A DNA stretch of 47,214 nucleotides, taken from assembly GCF_000282475.1 (NCBI RefSeq), contig NZ_AKJF01000037.1, positions 1 to 47,214 of the forward strand, written 5' to 3'. The position numbers and the translations under genes were made by a program. Positions 43,292 through 47,214 of this stretch are shown here, in pieces. Under the pieces are notes generated by a model. It saw only the letters and a program-made list of their open reading frames with translations, searched no databases and was not told the DNA's origin. Origin of the DNA: Pseudomonas sp. GM78 (GTDB taxonomy: Bacteria; Pseudomonadota; Gammaproteobacteria; Pseudomonadales; Pseudomonadaceae). Within the stretch, counting starts at the first letter, position 1. The number at the start of each line of letters is the position of its first letter.

Positions 43292-43419
43292 CGGGAACAC
43301 CTCCATTGAGAAAACCTGAAGATTGGCAGTAAAAAGCCCGCCGCAAGCGAGCTTTCTACCGATGGGGCGCCGATCCTTCAGCCTTCAGTATAGACCCGTA
43401 ACCGCTTGGCGGATGTTCG

Positions 43420-43641
43420 TCAGCCTTGCCGGACCGTCATTTGCGACCGGGCATTGAGCTGTTGGCATATGCGTTGGGCATCACGTTCAAGATCGTAGCC
43501 GTCACCGATGAAACCGTTGGTGCGGGTATCGGCGATGCGGTACCAGACGGCGGCTTCAGCGGGTTGATGTACGGTTTCTCCAGCCCGGCGCCCATGGATG
43601 ATGATCTTGTTGCAGCGCTTGACGACGAAAATGTCTTCCAT
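43420..43641 (-). CDS. Small hypothetical protein, 73 residues
   Basis: Begins MEDIFVVKRCNKIIIHGRRA and has AAVWYRIADTRTNGFIGDGY in the middle. Probably a small beta-rich protein. A GGTG site precedes ATG. No known motif. Confidence 0.4.
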   Translation of the reverse strand: MEDIFVVKRCNKIIIHGRRAGETVHQPAEAAVWYRIADTRTNGFIGDGYDLERDAQRICQQLNARSQMTVRQG

Positions 43642-43713
43642 GGCTTCACCGCAGCTGATTGGCGTACAGATCAACTATAGAAGCCATTTGCAATCGTGCA
43701 AAAAATAGGCAGG

Positions 43714-44733
43714 TCAGTTCGTCGGCTCAACGGCCATTTTCTCCAGCAGCATCGCCAGCCCGACTTCCTCTGCCCGCAGGCCTTTGCGCACCCTCGGCCT
43801 TGGCAGTTGCGCCAGGGCGCCGAGCACAAAACCCTCAAGCACCGCCGGGTGGATGTAGCACTTGCGGCAGACTGCCGGGGTGTTGCCCAACTGCCTGGCA
43901 ACGTCCTTGACCATCGTCACCACGTGCTGTTTGGCCTGTGATTCGGGTTGCCACTCCAGCTCGCGCAACACCGCCAGGGCCAGGACGCTGCCGGCCCAGG
44001 TGCGGTAGTCCTTGGCGGTGAAGTCGGCGCCGGTCAGGGTTTGCAGGTAGGTGTTGACGTCGGCGGAAGTGATGGTGTGTCGCTCACCGTTTTCATCGAG
44101 GTATTGAAACAGGTTTTGCCCGGGAATTTCCTGGCAGCGCTTGATGATTCGCGCCAGCCGCCGGTCCTTCACGGTGATTTGATGTTCGACGCCGCTCTTG
44201 CCGCGAAACTGGAACAGGATGGCGCTGCCGTTGACCTCCACATGCCGGTTGCGCAGGGTGGTCAGGCCGTAGGAGCGGTTGTCCCGAGCGTACTGGGTAT
44301 TGCCGACGCGGATCAGCGTTGCGTCGAGCAAAGTGATGACCGTGGCCATGACCTTGTCGCGGCTCAAGCCCGGTGCCGCCAACAAGGCTTCCAGGTGTTT
44401 GCGCAATTTTGGCAAGGCCAGGCCGAAATCCCGCAGGCGCGAGTATTTGTCGCTGTCGCGCACCTCGCGCCAGCGCGGGTGGTAGCGGTACTGCTTGCGC
44501 CCGCGAGCGTCGCGGCCGGTGGCCTGCAGGTGACCGCGCGGGTCGGTGCAGATCCACACGTCGGTGTAGGCCGGCGGCACTGCCAGGGCATTGATGCGCT
44601 GGATTTCCTGGGGGTCGACAATGCGCTGGCCCGTGGGGTGGAAATAACAGAATTTGCCGCGCAGTTTGCGGCGGGTGATGCCCGGCTGGGTGTCATCGAC
44701 GTAATGCAGGTCACGGGGCAGTGCATCGGGCAT
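43714..44733 (-). CDS. DNA topoisomerase IB (poxvirus type)
   Basis: A 339-residue enzyme. N-terminal domain: LHYVDDTQPGITRRKLRGKF and VPPAYTDVWICTDPRGHLQA. The catalytic domain has KVMATVITLLDATLIRVGN, FRGKSGVEH and the Tyr in CYIHPAVLEGF. It nicks one DNA strand through a 3'-phosphotyrosine and relaxes supercoils. ATG 44733 has AGGA eight bases upstream; ATG 44775 is possible. Length is normal for bacterial members. Confidence 0.88.
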   Translation of the reverse strand: MPDALPRDLHYVDDTQPGITRRKLRGKFCYFHPTGQRIVDPQEIQRINALAVPPAYTDVWICTDPRGHLQATGRDARGRKQYRYHPRWREVRDSDKYSRLRDFGLALPKLRKHLEALLAAPGLSRDKVMATVITLLDATLIRVGNTQYARDNRSYGLTTLRNRHVEVNGSAILFQFRGKSGVEHQITVKDRRLARIIKRCQEIPGQNLFQYLDENGERHTITSADVNTYLQTLTGADFTAKDYRTWAGSVLALAVLRELEWQPESQAKQHVVTMVKDVARQLGNTPAVCRKCYIHPAVLEGFVLGALAQLPRPRVRKGLRAEEVGLAMLLEKMAVEPTN

Positions 44734-44808
44734 GGCGATTGTCCTGGGCGAAGGATCGGGGGCCGTTACAGCCATTGACCCCGCGCCGCGCCAGTCGTGC
44801 CCGCGCCG

Positions 44809-45888
44809 TTATGCCAGCACGGCCACAGCCTTGATCTGCGCCCAGAGTCGCTGGCCCGGGTGCAGGTGCAAGTGGTCCCGGGAATAGCGGGTGATACGCG
44901 CCAGCAAAGGGCTGCCCTCGGCGTCCAGGCGCACCAGCACATGGGCGCTGTTGTCGGCAGGCATTTCACTGACCACCGTGACCGGCAGGCGATTGAGGAT
45001 GCTGCTTTGGTAATCGCCTTGCAGGCTGAGGCTGACATCCCGCGCTTGTACCTTGCAACGCAACGCCTGGCCCGTGGCCATCGGCGTGTGCGTCACGCGA
45101 ATGTTCAGGTCCGTATCGGGCAGTTGCAGCGTCAACAGCTGGTAGTGGGCGTCATAGGCGGCGACATGCCCCTGGATCACCACGCCGGCGTCGTCACCCA
45201 GCGCCAGCGGCAAGTCCAGGCGTGCCAGGGTCTGGCCGATGGGACCGCTGGCCAGTGCCTTGCCGTCGCTGAGCAGGACGATGTGGTCGGCCAGATGTGC
45301 GACTTCATCCTGGGAGTGGCTGACATAAAGCACCGGGATGTCCAGCTCATCGTGCAGGCGTTGCAGGTAAGGCAGGATCTCGCTTTTGCGTTGTGCGTCC
45401 AGCGCTGCCAGGGGTTCGTCCATCAACAGCAGTGTCGGGCTGGTGAGCAGGGCGCGCGCCATGCCGACACGCTGGCGTTCGCCGCCGGAAAGGTGCTGCG
45501 GATGCCGGTCGAGCAAGTGACTGATGCCCAACAGTTCGGTCGCGTGCGCCATGTCGACCCGGCGCTGGGACTTGGGAATGCGCTTGAGGCCGAACTGCAG
45601 GTTGGCCAGCACCGACAGATGAGGGAACAGGCTGGCTTCCTGAAACACGTAACCCAGTTCGCGCTTGTGCGGCGGGACGAAAATCCCCTTGGCGCTGTCT
45701 TGCCACAGATGCTCGTTGACTTGGATAAATCCCTGATCAGCCCGTTCCAGCCCGGCGATGCAGCGCAGGCAGGTGGTCTTGCCAGAACCGGAGTGCCCGA
45801 ACAGCGCGGTCACCCCGCGGCCGGGCAACTGCAAATCGACATCCAGGGCGAACCCCGGATAACTCAGCTTCAGACGCATTTGAATCAT
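44809..45888 (-). CDS. modC: Molybdate ABC transporter ATP-binding protein ModC
   Basis: A 359-residue ATPase. Walker [10 protein letters not shown], signature [15 protein letters not shown], Walker [13 protein letters not shown], switch His in YVSHSQDEV. The last 70 residues form a Mop/TOBE domain that binds molybdate ([15 protein letters not shown]). It starts three bases after modB stop. Last gene of modABC. Confidence 0.93.
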   Translation of the reverse strand: MIQMRLKLSYPGFALDVDLQLPGRGVTALFGHSGSGKTTCLRCIAGLERADQGFIQVNEHLWQDSAKGIFVPPHKRELGYVFQEASLFPHLSVLANLQFGLKRIPKSQRRVDMAHATELLGISHLLDRHPQHLSGGERQRVGMARALLTSPTLLLMDEPLAALDAQRKSEILPYLQRLHDELDIPVLYVSHSQDEVAHLADHIVLLSDGKALASGPIGQTLARLDLPLALGDDAGVVIQGHVAAYDAHYQLLTLQLPDTDLNIRVTHTPMATGQALRCKVQARDVSLSLQGDYQSSILNRLPVTVVSEMPADNSAHVLVRLDAEGSPLLARITRYSRDHLHLHPGQRLWAQIKAVAVLA

Positions 45889-45891
45889 CGA

Positions 45892-46572
45892 TCAGCTCCA
45901 GCCCGCTTTGGTTTTACGGCTGGAGTACAGCGCCAGCAACACCGCAAAAGAGAACACCAGCATGACCCCGGCCAGCCAATGGGCCTGGGCATATTCCATG
46001 GCTTCGACGTGATCGTAGATCTGCACCGAGACCACTCGGGTCTTGTCGGGGATGTTGCCGCCGATCATCAGCACCACGCCGAATTCGCCGACGGTGTGGG
46101 CAAAGCCGAGGATGGCCGCGGTGATGAACCCAGGCCGGGCCAGGGGCAGGGTGACGCTGAAAAATGTGTCCAGGGGACCTGCGCGCAGGGTCGCGGCCAC
46201 TTCCAATGGGCGGGTGCCAATGGCGGAAAAAGCGTTTTGCAGCGGCTGGACCACGAACGGCATCGAATACAGCACCGAGCCGATCACCAAGCCTGCAAAA
46301 CTGAAGGTGAGGGTGCCCAGCCCCAGGGATTGGGTGAACTGACCGACAAACCCGTGGGGGCCGAGCGCCAGCAACAGATAGAAACCGATTACCGTGGGTG
46401 GCAACACCAGCGGCAGGGCGACGATCGCCCCGACCGGGCCGCGCAGCCAGGATTGGGTGCGCGAGAGCCATAATGCCAGCGGAGTGCCGACCAGCAGCAG
46501 GATGACGGTCGTCAGGGACGCCAGTTTCAGGGTCAGCCAGATGGCGGAAAAGTCGGCACTCGAGAGCGACAT
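45892..46572 (-). CDS. modB: Molybdate ABC transporter permease ModB
   Basis: A 226-residue inner membrane protein with about five helices. It starts [20 protein letters not shown] and carries the EAA loop ([20 protein letters not shown]) that contacts ModC. Its ATG follows the modA TAA directly (TAAATG), so the genes are coupled. Confidence 0.93.
   Translation of the reverse strand: MSLSSADFSAIWLTLKLASLTTVILLLVGTPLALWLSRTQSWLRGPVGAIVALPLVLPPTVIGFYLLLALGPHGFVGQFTQSLGLGTLTFSFAGLVIGSVLYSMPFVVQPLQNAFSAIGTRPLEVAATLRAGPLDTFFSVTLPLARPGFITAAILGFAHTVGEFGVVLMIGGNIPDKTRVVSVQIYDHVEAMEYAQAHWLAGVMLVFSFAVLLALYSSRKTKAGWS

Positions 46573-47214
<642 letters not shown>

Noticed and set aside
44797-46473. A 558-codon plus-strand frame opposite modB and modC
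   Set aside because: The minus strand encodes complete ModC and ModB with all motifs; the plus frame is a GC-bias shadow.

Overview
The window looks like chromosomal DNA of a Pseudomonas, most likely the P. fluorescens group. Grounds: a RulAB/UmuDC pair behind a LexA box, tRNA-Leu(UAA), two giant CheB-CheR-PAS-histidine kinase-receiver hybrids, modABC, topoisomerase IB, several small proteins that I associate with Pseudomonas, and one copy of a Pseudomonas interspersed repeat. The assignment rests on recognised families, not on a database search.

Region 1 (1-15.46 kb) is the right end of a decaying prophage. It starts with a tail fibre (5' end outside the window), a DUF1566-like tip protein, a probable fibre-assembly protein, a DUF1353 protein, a secreted cargo protein and a GH19 endolysin. 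A mosaic of broken genes follows: the 3' end of an SRAP/YedK gene, a WaaP-like kinase gene, a second endolysin cut at residue 75 and joined to the end of a DUF2514 (Rz-like) gene, and a PD-(D/E)XK-like nuclease gene split by a 785-bp IS66 deletion derivative with a perfect 8-bp target duplication. The last 7 kb carries cargo (glycine-zipper lipoprotein plus SEL1 protein, a 314-residue orphan, two GNAT acetyltransferases) separated by four copies of one small-gene module, two intact and two broken. The region stops at the 3' part of tRNA-Cys(GCA), which I read as the attachment site.

Region 2 (15.5-22.1 kb) holds the SOS-controlled rulAB mutagenesis operon, a convergent 1382-residue hybrid kinase and an intact tRNA-Leu(UAA). 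In many Pseudomonas genomes tRNA-Gly, tRNA-Cys and tRNA-Leu lie together downstream of pgsA, so this neighbourhood may be that cluster split by insertions.

Region 3 (22.1-32.6 kb) is a catabolic cluster. An AraC-type regulator is divergent from quinone oxidoreductase, Fe(II)/2-oxoglutarate dioxygenase, BKACE (DUF849) beta-keto acid cleavage enzyme, MFS transporter, SDR, HD-domain putative diiron oxygenase, second SDR, FAA hydrolase and a secreted DUF1329 protein. The logic hydroxylate, oxidise to a beta-keto acid, cleave with acetyl-CoA parallels carnitine metabolism, but I do not recognise this gene set as a described pathway. It is the best candidate for an undescribed system here.

Region 4 (32.7-38.4 kb) has two small proteins and a second hybrid kinase, nearly the same length as the first and highly similar, in the same orientation 16.4 kb away.

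Region 5 (38.4-47.2 kb) contains the eroded remains of a type I secretion adhesin locus (adhesin C-terminus plus truncated TolC-family gene), a divergent NmrA-like/TetR pair with two similar operator-like sites, several small conserved-looking genes, topoisomerase IB and modABC, with modA cut by the window edge.
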